Assembly (NCBI GenBank): GCA_030044775.1
Contig: JASICF010000107.1
Location: 1 to 7,940, forward strand
DNA length: 7,940 nucleotides
Source of the DNA: Candidatus Sulfotelmatobacter sp.
Lineage (GTDB): Bacteria > Acidobacteriota > Terriglobia > Terriglobales > Acidobacteriaceae
Direction of reading: 5' to 3'
The position numbers and the translations under genes are program-made. The stretch's first letter is position 1. The number at the start of each line of letters is the position of its first letter. This document shows, one piece after another, positions 1 through 7,075 of this stretch. The notes below the pieces were generated by a model, which ran no database searches, was not told where the DNA came from, and saw nothing but the letters and a program-made list of their open reading frames with translations.

Positions 1-201
1 ATGATCGTAAGCAGCCGGCAGGATATAAGTCGCCGGTATGGCGATCAGATAGCCGGGAGTCAGAATGTTCAGGAAGCTCTGCTCATGCCTTGCCACGAGC
101 CAGTAAGAAAAAAACTGGATGGCCAATGAAGTCAGGATGATGGCATCAGCCGAATGCAGTGCAATCATTGCAATAGGAACCAACGAGCGCCAGAACGACA
201 A
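1..201 (-). CDS. Partial integral membrane protein, N-terminus only; possible O-antigen polymerase (Wzy-like)
   Basis: This frame is open from a TAG at 207-205 to the window edge, so only the N-terminal 56 to 67 residues are visible and the C-terminus is missing. Translation shows two hydrophobic stretches. One runs from about LVPIAMIALHSADAIILTSL to FFSYW, and the second is around TPGYLIAIPATYILPAAY. They are separated by a short charged loop (VARHEQ), which looks like the first two membrane helices of a polytopic protein. The start is unclear: TTG at 201, TTG at 183 and ATG at 168 are all in frame, and none has a well-spaced ribosome-binding site. The gene lies about 100 bases after a methyltransferase in a Wzx-containing locus that otherwise lacks a polymerase. 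A Wzy-like O-antigen polymerase is therefore a reasonable inference, but another membrane protein is possible. An in-frame TAG sits just upstream (see findings). Confidence 0.55.
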   Translation of the reverse strand, partial: MSFWRSLVPIAMIALHSADAIILTSLAIQFFSYWLVARHEQSFLNILTPGYLIAIPATYILPAAYDH

Positions 202-305
202 GTCCTAGGAAATCGAGCCTTTCATCAGCGTTTCGGAAGCATTGCTTGCCAAATTTTTCGCCAAAAGTCCCAACAAAGCCGCCGTTCGCTCTACATCGAG
301 CTTGA

Positions 306-1133
306 CTATTTCTTTCGAAGAACCGTGGTCGCATAGCTGCAGAAAGCTGCACAGGGCCAGCGTAAGAGCAGCCCTGTTTTGAAGATCTCCATCCGGTGCA
401 AGAATGTGCTCACGCGTCGGTAATAATCGTGCCCGAAATAACCTGTGTACCTTACGACCTCGAATCCAAGGTCTTCAAATCGACGTAGCATGGTCTCTGT
501 TGGCCCTCGGCTCCAACTATAACGGGCCGGAAACTTAGCGTGGCGGTGTATATCTCTCGGGGCGAACGCATCCAGCAGGCGAACGCTCAAGAACTCGGGA
601 AACAGCCGATTGGCAGCGAATGGTAAGCACCACAGGGTTGAAAAGCAATGGGCCGAGACTCCGTTCTGTCGCAGCAAGCGGAAGATGTTCCGATGATACT
701 TCAACCCATCGCTGACATGCTCGGCCACCATTCTTGAAAACACCAGGTCGAACTTGCCCATCAAGTCGGGGCTCATCTCGTCCGCAGAGAGATCTAAAAC
801 AAGCCGTTCGTACACCGGATCCGCCTTCTCCATCTCTTCCCAACTCAAATCGCTTGTTACATATAAGAGACGTTTGTCGCGAACGACCTTTGGCTCGAGA
901 GTTGGGTTTGCGCCGGAACCGATCTCCAGAATGCGTTTGCACCCGTATTCATCAATCAGGTTTTTAAGGAAATCCGTTCCTCGTTCCCACCCGAGAAACT
1001 CCGTAAAGGGCGCAAAAGAGACAACACCCGCGCCTTCCCGAGCTAGAACTTCTCGATAAGCAGGGAGAGCACAACACTCTTCAGGGTGAACAACCGACCC
1101 GGTAATATTTTGTCGACTATTAGATGCCGTCAT
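306..1133 (-). CDS. Class I SAM-dependent methyltransferase, polysaccharide locus
   Basis: The predicted product is about 275 residues and soluble. The SAM-binding motif I is at residues 68-79 (ILEIGSGANPTL), with the acidic E70 and glycines G72 and G74. A motif IV-like strand follows at 118-130 (FDLVFSRMVAEHV). The C-terminal half carries strings I recall from a family found in bacterial glycan clusters: FPARYSWSRGPT at about 201-212 and YTGYFGHDYYRR at about 229-240, with an ending like CSYATTVLRKK. The likely role is methylation of a sugar or an adjoining lipid-linked intermediate in the cytoplasm; the acceptor cannot be read from the sequence. I chose ATG at 1133 over a TTG two codons upstream, and neither has a strong ribosome-binding site. 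It lies 150 bases after the second GT2 gene and on the same strand, so it may belong to the same transcript. The length and ending look complete. Confidence 0.85.
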   Translation of the reverse strand: MTASNSRQNITGSVVHPEECCALPAYREVLAREGAGVVSFAPFTEFLGWERGTDFLKNLIDEYGCKRILEIGSGANPTLEPKVVRDKRLLYVTSDLSWEEMEKADPVYERLVLDLSADEMSPDLMGKFDLVFSRMVAEHVSDGLKYHRNIFRLLRQNGVSAHCFSTLWCLPFAANRLFPEFLSVRLLDAFAPRDIHRHAKFPARYSWSRGPTETMLRRFEDLGFEVVRYTGYFGHDYYRRVSTFLHRMEIFKTGLLLRWPCAAFCSYATTVLRKK

Positions 1134-1283
1134 GCACAACCCGAAGTGAATTATCGCGCCCTAATCAGCAGCGACCAGCCAGAATGAACTCTCCCCTTTC
1201 TCGAAGAGGCATAAAGCCCTGCTGCAGCGTCAAACACACACGTGTACAAAAACCGCAATGGCTTCACTGCGTCACTTGCGAGC

Positions 1284-2198
1284 CTAGGAGGCCACACGTC
1301 CATGCCTCATTCCAGCCCAAGTGGCGCGAAGTTTCTCCCAATCTCCCACGACGATTCGCTTCGCGATGCGCGTGGCAAAGCCTACCCAAATCGAAAACTT
1401 AGGTACGGGGGCATACTTGCTGAAGAAGTGGGCTGCAGAATCACTAAAGTGCCTGTAGGCACTTGCCTTGGCCTTACCCATGGAAGTGTAGCCCTTGTGC
1501 CAGACCTTCGAATTTGCCGCAACCGCTAGAAGCCATCCGGCACGGCGCAGACGAAAGCAAATATCCGCATCCTCCCAGTACATAAAAAATCTTTCTTCAA
1601 GGGCTCCAATCTCTTCGATCGCTGCTCGCGATAGAAGAAGACTGCAACCGGTGATGAATTCCACCTTGTCATCGTCCACTTCTTGCAGGAAGTGTCCGGA
1701 TCTCCCCAGCCAAAAATTAACGTATCCGCCCCCCCAGCACTGAAGGCGGGTCGGCTCATCCATGAAATATATCACCGAACCAACAGCTCCAATCCTGGGG
1801 TTGGTCTGGGCTTTTTCGACCATCGCGCGCAAAGCGCCTGGATCCACCGTCGTGTCGTTGTTTAGCAGCCATATGAAATCGGAGCCTTGTTGCTGCGCAT
1901 ACTCGATTCCGACATTGCAGCCGCCTGAGAACCCCAGATTCTTTCCGTTTTCAATGACCTTCGCCCAGGGAAATGTCTCACGAATACGTGCCACCGAGTC
2001 GTCGGTCGAACCATTATCGACAACCACCACATCGAAATTCGGGTAGTCCAGGTGTTCAAGGGATGAAAGACACAACGAGGTATGGTGCCATTCGTTCCAG
2101 ATCAGCAATACCACGGTCACTTTAGCCGACAAGCCATGGCCTCCGTTGATGACAATCTTGCCCTCTCTGTTCTCTCTGCGTAGCCGAGAGTCAATCAT
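1284..2198 (-). CDS. GT2-family glycosyltransferase (GT-A fold, rhamnosyltransferase-like)
   Basis: The product is 304 residues and a typical inverting GT-A glycosyltransferase. VDNGSTDDS at residues 60-68 is the nucleotide-binding loop. It is followed by NLGFSGGCNVGI at 87-98 and a DxD-like metal site within LLNNDTTVDP at 111-120. ITGCSLLLSR at 172-181 and FFMYWEDADICFRLRRAGW at 194-212 hold the acceptor-side acidic ED pair. This arrangement is common in the WcaA/RfbN-like enzymes that add rhamnose or related sugars to O-antigen repeat units, but the donor is not determined. It would act on the undecaprenyl-linked intermediate at the cytoplasmic membrane. The start ATG at 2198 overlaps the preceding stop as ATGA, with a weak GGTGG about eight bases upstream, so translational coupling is likely. 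About 25 residues precede the first beta strand (KVTVVLLIWN), a little longer than usual. The C-terminus has no obvious membrane helix. Confidence 0.92.
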   Translation of the reverse strand: MIDSRLRRENREGKIVINGGHGLSAKVTVVLLIWNEWHHTSLCLSSLEHLDYPNFDVVVVDNGSTDDSVARIRETFPWAKVIENGKNLGFSGGCNVGIEYAQQQGSDFIWLLNNDTTVDPGALRAMVEKAQTNPRIGAVGSVIYFMDEPTRLQCWGGGYVNFWLGRSGHFLQEVDDDKVEFITGCSLLLSRAAIEEIGALEERFFMYWEDADICFRLRRAGWLLAVAANSKVWHKGYTSMGKAKASAYRHFSDSAAHFFSKYAPVPKFSIWVGFATRIAKRIVVGDWEKLRATWAGMRHGRVAS

Positions 2199-3130
2199 GG
2201 CGAGACCACCGGGAAACGGATTCCCAGCCTTCTCTTCAATCCGTCAAAAAGCCCTCTAGATATCATACGCAAACAAACTAGCCTTCGCTTGCCAAACATT
2301 AGCAGAACGAGCGTGTGGCGAGCTAGACGGTACACTGTCAGGGCACGAACTTTCCATTCCGGGAAGTACTGCCACGTCGTATAGATCTCATTTCGGGTCT
2401 TGTAGTACTCACGCCAAGGGACATGATCGGTCCAATACTTCGTTCTTCCGAGCATCCGAAATTTCACTGGTTCGCCGAGCGTGTGATGCAGCAAGCTGTC
2501 GTCTACCACCGCGATATTGAATCCGTGCCGCCTTAACCGGAGACAATGCTCGTAATCAACGAAATCCATAAAGAAGTCCGCACGGGGCACACCAACTGCT
2601 TCGATAGCCTCTTTTCGGATGAGGCTGCCCGAGGAAATTACAAGGTCAACGAGGGTGATATGCGTATTCGGATTCCCGGCAACCGGAACAATATTTCCAT
2701 CTCTCCACAGCAGTCCCGGACAGGTCGGCTCTCCCTGCGAGTCCATGCAGACTGGAGCCAGGATCGCGGTGCTTTCCGACATGCCATCTAACCGCTGCAG
2801 CCCCACTAGCAATCTCTCAAGACCATCATCGGAGGGGACACTGTCCTGATCGAAGAGCCAAACCCAGCTATATTTCTTCGTCAGTGCCGCATAAGCCAGC
2901 CCAGCAGCGTATCCGCCTCCTACTCCGCGATTGACTGACTCGTTCAGAACGGTCACTTCCGGATACCTGCTGCGAAGCAGATTCAGGGTTTCATCCGTCG
3001 ACGCATTATTCACCACAACGATTTCATTAATCGGCCGCGTTTGCCTTTTCAGGGCGTCGATATGACGTGCCAGGACGTCGGCTCCATTGTAGACGACCGT
3101 TACGCTCGCGATCGAAAGCTCTTTCATCAT
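2195..3130 (-). CDS. GT2-family glycosyltransferase, RfbF/WbbL-like putative rhamnosyltransferase
   Basis: The product is 311 residues from the ATG at 3130. The GT-A core begins at once with SIASVTVVYNGADVL. Then come VVVNNASTDE at residues 38-47, NRGVGGGYAAGL at 67-78, the FDQDS signature at 93-97, ISSGSL at 165-170 and FFMDFVDYEHCLRLRRHGF at 186-204. FDQDS combined with the DFVDYE acceptor motif is characteristic of the bacterial rhamnosyltransferase group that includes RfbF and WbbL, so transfer of rhamnose from dTDP-L-rhamnose is the best guess. Fucose or another deoxysugar cannot be excluded. The C-terminal third is basic and amphipathic (KVRALTVYRLARHTLVLLMF), which suits peripheral membrane attachment. 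The start overlaps the previous stop (TGATG). A TTG one codon upstream and the ATG at 3127 are alternatives. It is coupled on both sides, in a three-gene unit with the flanking methyltransferase and glycosyltransferase. Confidence 0.92.
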   Translation of the reverse strand: MMKELSIASVTVVYNGADVLARHIDALKRQTRPINEIVVVNNASTDETLNLLRSRYPEVTVLNESVNRGVGGGYAAGLAYAALTKKYSWVWLFDQDSVPSDDGLERLLVGLQRLDGMSESTAILAPVCMDSQGEPTCPGLLWRDGNIVPVAGNPNTHITLVDLVISSGSLIRKEAIEAVGVPRADFFMDFVDYEHCLRLRRHGFNIAVVDDSLLHHTLGEPVKFRMLGRTKYWTDHVPWREYYKTRNEIYTTWQYFPEWKVRALTVYRLARHTLVLLMFGKRRLVCLRMISRGLFDGLKRRLGIRFPVVSP

Positions 3131-4119
3131 CAACTGACACTCGTCTTGCTGCGGCGCGTCTTTGATGTGCCTGTACCCTTCTCCGAGTGACCCGCCGCTC
3201 CGGGTATCCCGGAAGATGCGCCTTGGGAACGAGCTTCCCGCCGGTCGACCTTAAATGGGCTGTGCTCCCGACAATTCCGCAAAATCTGATTTCGCACTCT
3301 TTCTTTTTCGGAAGCCGACTTGGAGGACTTTTGTGCCACGATGAAGATATGAAACGGCCGCATTACCTGCGCCGTAACCACTTCGAAGCCGGCATAATCA
3401 ACCAGTGTGATTGCCAGTCCAGGATCAAATACATGATGGTGGGCGCCTCGCGTGACAGCATTGTCGTGAATCCATTTTTCAAAATCCGCTCTCGACTTTT
3501 GCCCCGGATCCAGGAGCAAATCATGTTTTTCCAAAATCTCACAGAAATGAGTTCTGTCGTCTTCCGTCACATGGTTGCGATAGTCTTTCAGTAAATGCTC
3601 GAACTCCGTGACCATCCTCCTGCAATCGAATGTTCCGACCTTGTGGGGGAGCACTAAAGCAAGCCACCCGTCATTCTTCAACACTCGACGCCATTCGTAA
3701 AGCGCCTTGATCGGATTGGCGCAGTGCTCCAATGTGTGGCACGAGGCCACAAAGTCGTACCTGGCATCCGGGATTGGCGACAGTTCACTCGCTTCGCAGA
3801 TGAATTGATAGCCAGGCTCTTTGCTACGGTCGTATTTGAAATTCCTTCCCTCTTCCAGTGATCCCTCCCAGAATGTCTTCTTGCTGTAGTTGACGTTGTC
3901 CACACTTGCAGCGACCCGGTAGATGGGAAAAGACTTTTCGACACGGAAGAATTCACTAGGACCGCCAATCTCAAGGCCGTGGCCCTCGAATTCCGCTAAC
4001 GTCCCCAAGGGCTGCTGCGGGAACATGACTTTCTGGAAAAAAAGTAGCGGGTAGGCCCATCCGACTATTCTCAAAAATCGCCAGTGATATCGAAGCCGGT
4101 TCAAGCTAGAGAGTACCAT
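3130..4119 (-). CDS. Class I SAM-dependent methyltransferase with extra basic C-terminal tail
   Basis: The product is 329 residues if it starts at ATG 4119, which follows an AGAAGAGG stretch. A GTG at 4161 would add 14 residues. Motif I is atypical, GLEIGGPSEFF at residues 48-58, with GGPS replacing the usual GxGxG loop. ASVDNVNYS, FWEGSLEEG, CHTLEHCANPIKAL (127-140) and WLALVLPHKVGTFD (152-165) follow. Further on are EDDRTHFCEILEKHDLLLD (186-204) and a triple-histidine GAHHHVFD (225-232). I recall this string of motifs from a family of polysaccharide-cluster methyltransferases that normally end near PFHIFIVAQK (255-264). Here about 65 further residues follow, rich in Lys, Arg and Ser and probably disordered. 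The substrate is unknown; modification of a sugar in the repeat unit is inferred from the neighbours. It is the first gene of the coupled minus-strand unit, and its stop overlaps the next start. Confidence 0.87.
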   Translation of the reverse strand: MVLSSLNRLRYHWRFLRIVGWAYPLLFFQKVMFPQQPLGTLAEFEGHGLEIGGPSEFFRVEKSFPIYRVAASVDNVNYSKKTFWEGSLEEGRNFKYDRSKEPGYQFICEASELSPIPDARYDFVASCHTLEHCANPIKALYEWRRVLKNDGWLALVLPHKVGTFDCRRMVTEFEHLLKDYRNHVTEDDRTHFCEILEKHDLLLDPGQKSRADFEKWIHDNAVTRGAHHHVFDPGLAITLVDYAGFEVVTAQVMRPFHIFIVAQKSSKSASEKERVRNQILRNCREHSPFKVDRREARSQGASSGIPGAAGHSEKGTGTSKTRRSKTSVS

Positions 4120-4450
4120 GACCTCTTCTTTTACTGCTCCTCCCAGAATCGAGACTAGCACGCTTTTCGGAGACTCGCGGCGTAATCGACGAAACTCGCG
4201 CAGTTCTAAAATCTGTTATTCGATCAGGCGAAGGCTCTCCTTCAGCACGGGGTTCCCGCCAACCTATCAAGATCAGGCACTCGCCTGCCAAAAATTTTAT
4301 ATGCCTTCAGGCGTCATGGCTTCCCGCAGAGGTCGCTTGCGCCGAAGGCTCTCGCTGCAGCCTTCTCAAACCTGCTTGTCAGCCATCGTCGTGTAGAATT
4401 GTGTTACGTCTAACAAGGCGCCTGCGTGAATCGTCGCACCAGCACTCGAC
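4120..4450. promoter_or_regulatory. Divergent intergenic region between the two methyltransferase genes
   Basis: This 331-base region lies between the starts of two head-to-head genes, so promoters for both directions must lie here or further upstream. I see no convincing pair of sigma-70 boxes. The best minus-strand candidate is TTGGCA, 17 bases, then GATAGG (around 4266-4294), which is weak at the -10. On the plus strand, TTGTCA (4376-4381) and TAGAAT (4394-4399) are only 12 bases apart. An AT-rich patch (AAAAATTTTATAT, about 4289-4302) stands out against GC-richer flanks. An 11-base direct repeat CGAAGGCTCTC occurs at 4229-4239 and 4343-4353. Short open frames on both strands here have no protein-like composition that I can recognise. 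Confidence 0.4.
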
Positions 4451-5407
4451 TTGAATTCCAATTCTAGCGGTCTAAAAACATTGCCTGGAACCGAACCCAG
4501 ATTAAAGAATGTCACGGTGGATTTTGAGCCTCGTTGCCCTTACTGTTCGGCCGGTTCGCGATTTTTCGTCTCGTCAAGCGACCGTAACCGTGGAACGACT
4601 TTTCAGACTTTTGAATATTTCCAGTGTCGTGATTGCGGACTAGTTTTTATGGATCCAATCCCGTCCGATCTGACCCCATTCTATAAAGGTGGCTATCAGA
4701 AAATCCCCAAGAGCCTCCTCGAATTGCGTCGAATTGCAGCCCGCGAGCGTTATCGCATGGAAGCTATACTGAGGTACAAAAGCGGAGGGAAATTACTTGA
4801 GATAGGCCCGTGGATGGGAATCTTTGCCTGCAATGCCAGGGACGCTGGTTTCGACGTGACGGCCATCGAGCTAGATCACGATTGCGTTGACTTCTTAAAC
4901 GGGACTGTAGGCATCAGAGCCCTGCAATCGTCCGATCCGACGGCATGCCTGGAAAAGTTGGACGAAACCTTCGATGCAATTGTCTTATGGCACACCCTCG
5001 AGCATCTCAGGACCCCTTGGCTCGTGATCCAACAGGCCGCCCGACACCTCGTGGTCGGCGGCATTTTGGTCGTTGCTGTTCCGAATATTGAAAGCTACCA
5101 ATATGCAGCCCTTAAGGGCGCATGGAGACATCTTGACACGCCGAGGCATCTCTTCTTTTATCCCCTTGGCTCTCTGAAACAGCTTTGCAGTAGGCATAAC
5201 CTCGCCCTTTTGGAAGAAACTACAGCGGACAAAGTGAGCTGTATGCTGAGCCGGGATGGTTGGCAACACCTCGCAAACTCCAAAATTCCTATACGATATG
5301 CACGGCGTATATTTGGTGCGTTTTTACACGCGGCGGCTCGAGGAAGGGAGAAAAAAGCCAGGGCAGGTGCCGGGTTGACAGCAATCTTCAGGCGTATTGC
5401 CGGCTGA
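4451..5407 (+). CDS. Class I SAM-dependent methyltransferase with N-terminal zinc ribbon
   Basis: The product is up to 318 residues and the only plus-strand gene. The N-terminus holds a four-cysteine zinc ribbon: CPYC at residues 29-32 and CRDCG at 59-63, followed by LVFMDPIPSDLTPFYKGGY. This layout is common among glycan and secondary-metabolite methyltransferases. The SAM domain starts at about 113, KLLEIGPWMGIFACNARDAG, with acidic E137 ending beta 2 (TAIELD). IVLWHTLEHLRTPW (177-190), GGILVVAVPN and the family motif LDTPRHLFFY (about 226-235) complete the fold. It probably methylates a sugar, perhaps as an O- or C-methyltransferase; the acceptor is not known. The start is uncertain. TTG at 4451 is the first start after an in-frame TGA, TTG at 4481 and GTG at 4517 are alternatives, and none has a good ribosome-binding site. 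The stop lies only 31 bases from the convergent flippase stop. Confidence 0.87.
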   Translation: MNSNSSGLKTLPGTEPRLKNVTVDFEPRCPYCSAGSRFFVSSSDRNRGTTFQTFEYFQCRDCGLVFMDPIPSDLTPFYKGGYQKIPKSLLELRRIAARERYRMEAILRYKSGGKLLEIGPWMGIFACNARDAGFDVTAIELDHDCVDFLNGTVGIRALQSSDPTACLEKLDETFDAIVLWHTLEHLRTPWLVIQQAARHLVVGGILVVAVPNIESYQYAALKGAWRHLDTPRHLFFYPLGSLKQLCSRHNLALLEETTADKVSCMLSRDGWQHLANSKIPIRYARRIFGAFLHAAARGREKKARAGAGLTAIFRRIAG

Positions 5408-5438
5408 GATACATCGAGGGTGTGTTCCTTTCGCCCCG

Positions 5439-6995
5439 TTAAGTGGGCTTCGTTCGACCCGTACTTATAGCCTGCAAAGCGGTTCGGTCCTCGGCGCTTA
5501 GACCGAACCACCAAGTGAAAAGCACGGTGCTGAATCCCCACGTCAGCCACAACTGCCAATTCATAGCGGGTCCGCCTGTAGATTTCCAACGTGGAAACAG
5601 CAATAGAGTGGGTAGAGCAATGGTCGCGGGCAAGAGTATCCCTTTCACGAACAACCCGAGCCGAGAGACCACGATATTTTTTGTATAAATCACGCTGACC
5701 GAGAAGTGCATCGCTACGCCGGCGACTGCACCGATCAGAGTGCCAGCCGCTACTCCCATTGCGCCATAGTGCTGCGCCAGCCATACGCTCGCAATGAGAT
5801 TCACCAGGGCCTCCGTGATCGCAGAAGCGGTTGCTACGAGCTGCTTCGCCGTAGCAACAACCATCGTGGCGTATGGGAGGCAGAAGTTTCGAATGATATT
5901 CGCCAGCAACAGAATGCGAAGAAACTCAACACTGTGCCTCGCGTAGTTTTCGCCAACCCACAGGTTAATGAGCGGATACGCTGCCACAATTCCGGGAAGG
6001 CCGCTTGCCAGCAGAATGATCCCGGCGTACCGCGTCGCGCGCACCAGGATCCCGCTCATTTGGCGGGGCGTGCGCTCCGTGCTCAGAGCTGAAGTCGCTG
6101 GTAGTAACGGCCCGAGAATGGCCCCGATGACCATGACAATGAAGTTGGTCGGGGAAGCTGCGATTGAGTAAAAGGCTGTCTGCGCGAAATCGTAATGTCC
6201 CACGATCATCAGATCGATTCCGCTAACGAAGAGCATACACACCAACCAGATTGTCATCACTCCGCAGTACGCAAGCATCTGCTTCAACATCCCTCGGTCT
6301 ATGTTCTGCAATGCCACGCTGATGTGACCTGCAAGGCGTTGCCAGAGGATCACTTGAAGCGCCGCGGCCAGCAGATTTGCCACTGCCACCGCAGCTCCCA
6401 TGACGGCCAAGTCGCCGTGAAAATAAACCGATAAACACAGCGCAAGGGCATATAGCAGCTTGCCTATTACGGTCGCGATCATCGGCACTTGATAACGTTG
6501 CAAACCAAGGAAGATGGCCGAGAAGACCGACGCCGAGAGGCCAATCGAGAGCGAAATACCTACAAAAAGAATACCGATACGCACATCGTGGTACTGCGCG
6601 ACTGGCATCTTCCGAAACAACTCCGGGACAGCCCAGGTAAGACCTACCGTAAGACAAACGCCCAACACACTCGCGGCCGCCAGTATCACGAAGCCAACGC
6701 TGGCACACCGGTTACAGCCCGCCCAGTCGCCTTTCGCATCGTATTCCGCAATGTATTTCGCAACTGCGGTCTGGACCCCAAAGTCCAGATAAGCGACATA
6801 TGCTCCCATCTGGAGAATCAGGACCCAAGCCCCATACACCTCGACAGAAAGGTGCCGTGTTAGGTAAGCCGGGAGGAAAAACGAAACTACCGACGTAATG
6901 CCAAACCGCGCAAGGTTTGCAGCGGAATTCCGAACGAATGCGCGACCAAGCTCCCGGGATGGGCCATGTACCGGGGTTGAGAGAGAAGCGTGCAT
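5439..6995 (-). CDS. wzx: Wzx-like polysaccharide flippase (MOP/MVF superfamily)
   Basis: The product is 518 residues and very hydrophobic, with roughly 12 to 14 predicted membrane helices, the first in the 30-47 region and the last near WLTWGFSTVLFTWWFGL at the C-terminus. The N-terminal pattern is the usual one for polysaccharide translocases: LTRHLSVEVYGAWVLILQMG (about 45-64), then YLDFGVQTAVAKYIAEYDAKGD (69-90). Mid-protein PLINLWVGENYA (341-352) matches the conserved Wzx-type LWxGxxYA segment. It would flip undecaprenyl-diphosphate-linked repeat units from the cytoplasmic to the periplasmic face of the inner membrane. The length is slightly above the common 400 to 500 residues. The start is ATG at 6995, with no clear Shine-Dalgarno. 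It follows the co-polymerase gene by 80 bases on the same strand, which suggests a shared transcript. The specific repeat-unit substrate cannot be deduced. Confidence 0.9.
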   Translation of the reverse strand: MHASLSTPVHGPSRELGRAFVRNSAANLARFGITSVVSFFLPAYLTRHLSVEVYGAWVLILQMGAYVAYLDFGVQTAVAKYIAEYDAKGDWAGCNRCASVGFVILAAASVLGVCLTVGLTWAVPELFRKMPVAQYHDVRIGILFVGISLSIGLSASVFSAIFLGLQRYQVPMIATVIGKLLYALALCLSVYFHGDLAVMGAAVAVANLLAAALQVILWQRLAGHISVALQNIDRGMLKQMLAYCGVMTIWLVCMLFVSGIDLMIVGHYDFAQTAFYSIAASPTNFIVMVIGAILGPLLPATSALSTERTPRQMSGILVRATRYAGIILLASGLPGIVAAYPLINLWVGENYARHSVEFLRILLLANIIRNFCLPYATMVVATAKQLVATASAITEALVNLIASVWLAQHYGAMGVAAGTLIGAVAGVAMHFSVSVIYTKNIVVSRLGLFVKGILLPATIALPTLLLFPRWKSTGGPAMNWQLWLTWGFSTVLFTWWFGLSAEDRTALQAISTGRTKPT

Positions 6996-7075
6996 TCAAG
7001 TCGTAGATCGGGATCTCGTCGACGGCATGTCCGGCAAATCGAGCGAGCGCCGCTAAGAAGCGATACGCCGGGTGG

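Noticed and set aside
146..352. 68-residue minus-strand open frame over the methyltransferase 3' end
   Set aside because: It overlaps two better-supported reading frames, has no domain-like pattern, and looks like a shadow frame.
1238..1245. ACACGTGT palindrome in the 150-base gap before the left methyltransferase gene
   Set aside because: An 8-base palindrome alone is common by chance and no promoter elements lie at useful spacing.
4106..4291. 61-residue minus-strand frame in the divergent region as a small gene
   Set aside because: Arg/Ser-rich composition, no ribosome-binding site, and overlap with the methyltransferase start.
4229..4353. 11-base direct repeat CGAAGGCTCTC as an operator pair or mobile-element scar
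   Set aside because: Two copies 114 bases apart with no flanking symmetry or associated gene; plausible by chance.
4376..4399. TTGTCA and TAGAAT as a plus-strand promoter for the zinc-ribbon methyltransferase
   Set aside because: The spacing is 12 bases, too short for a standard sigma-70 promoter.
5405..5442. Possible bidirectional terminator between the convergent methyltransferase and flippase stops
   Set aside because: Only a 4-bp GCCC/GGGC stem with an 8-base loop and no T-run in either direction could be found.
6712..6999. 95-residue minus-strand open frame overlapping the flippase N-terminus
   Set aside because: It lies inside the strongly supported flippase gene and is Cys/Gly/Trp-rich as shadow frames are; only its upstream spacer extension was kept, as a speculative relic.
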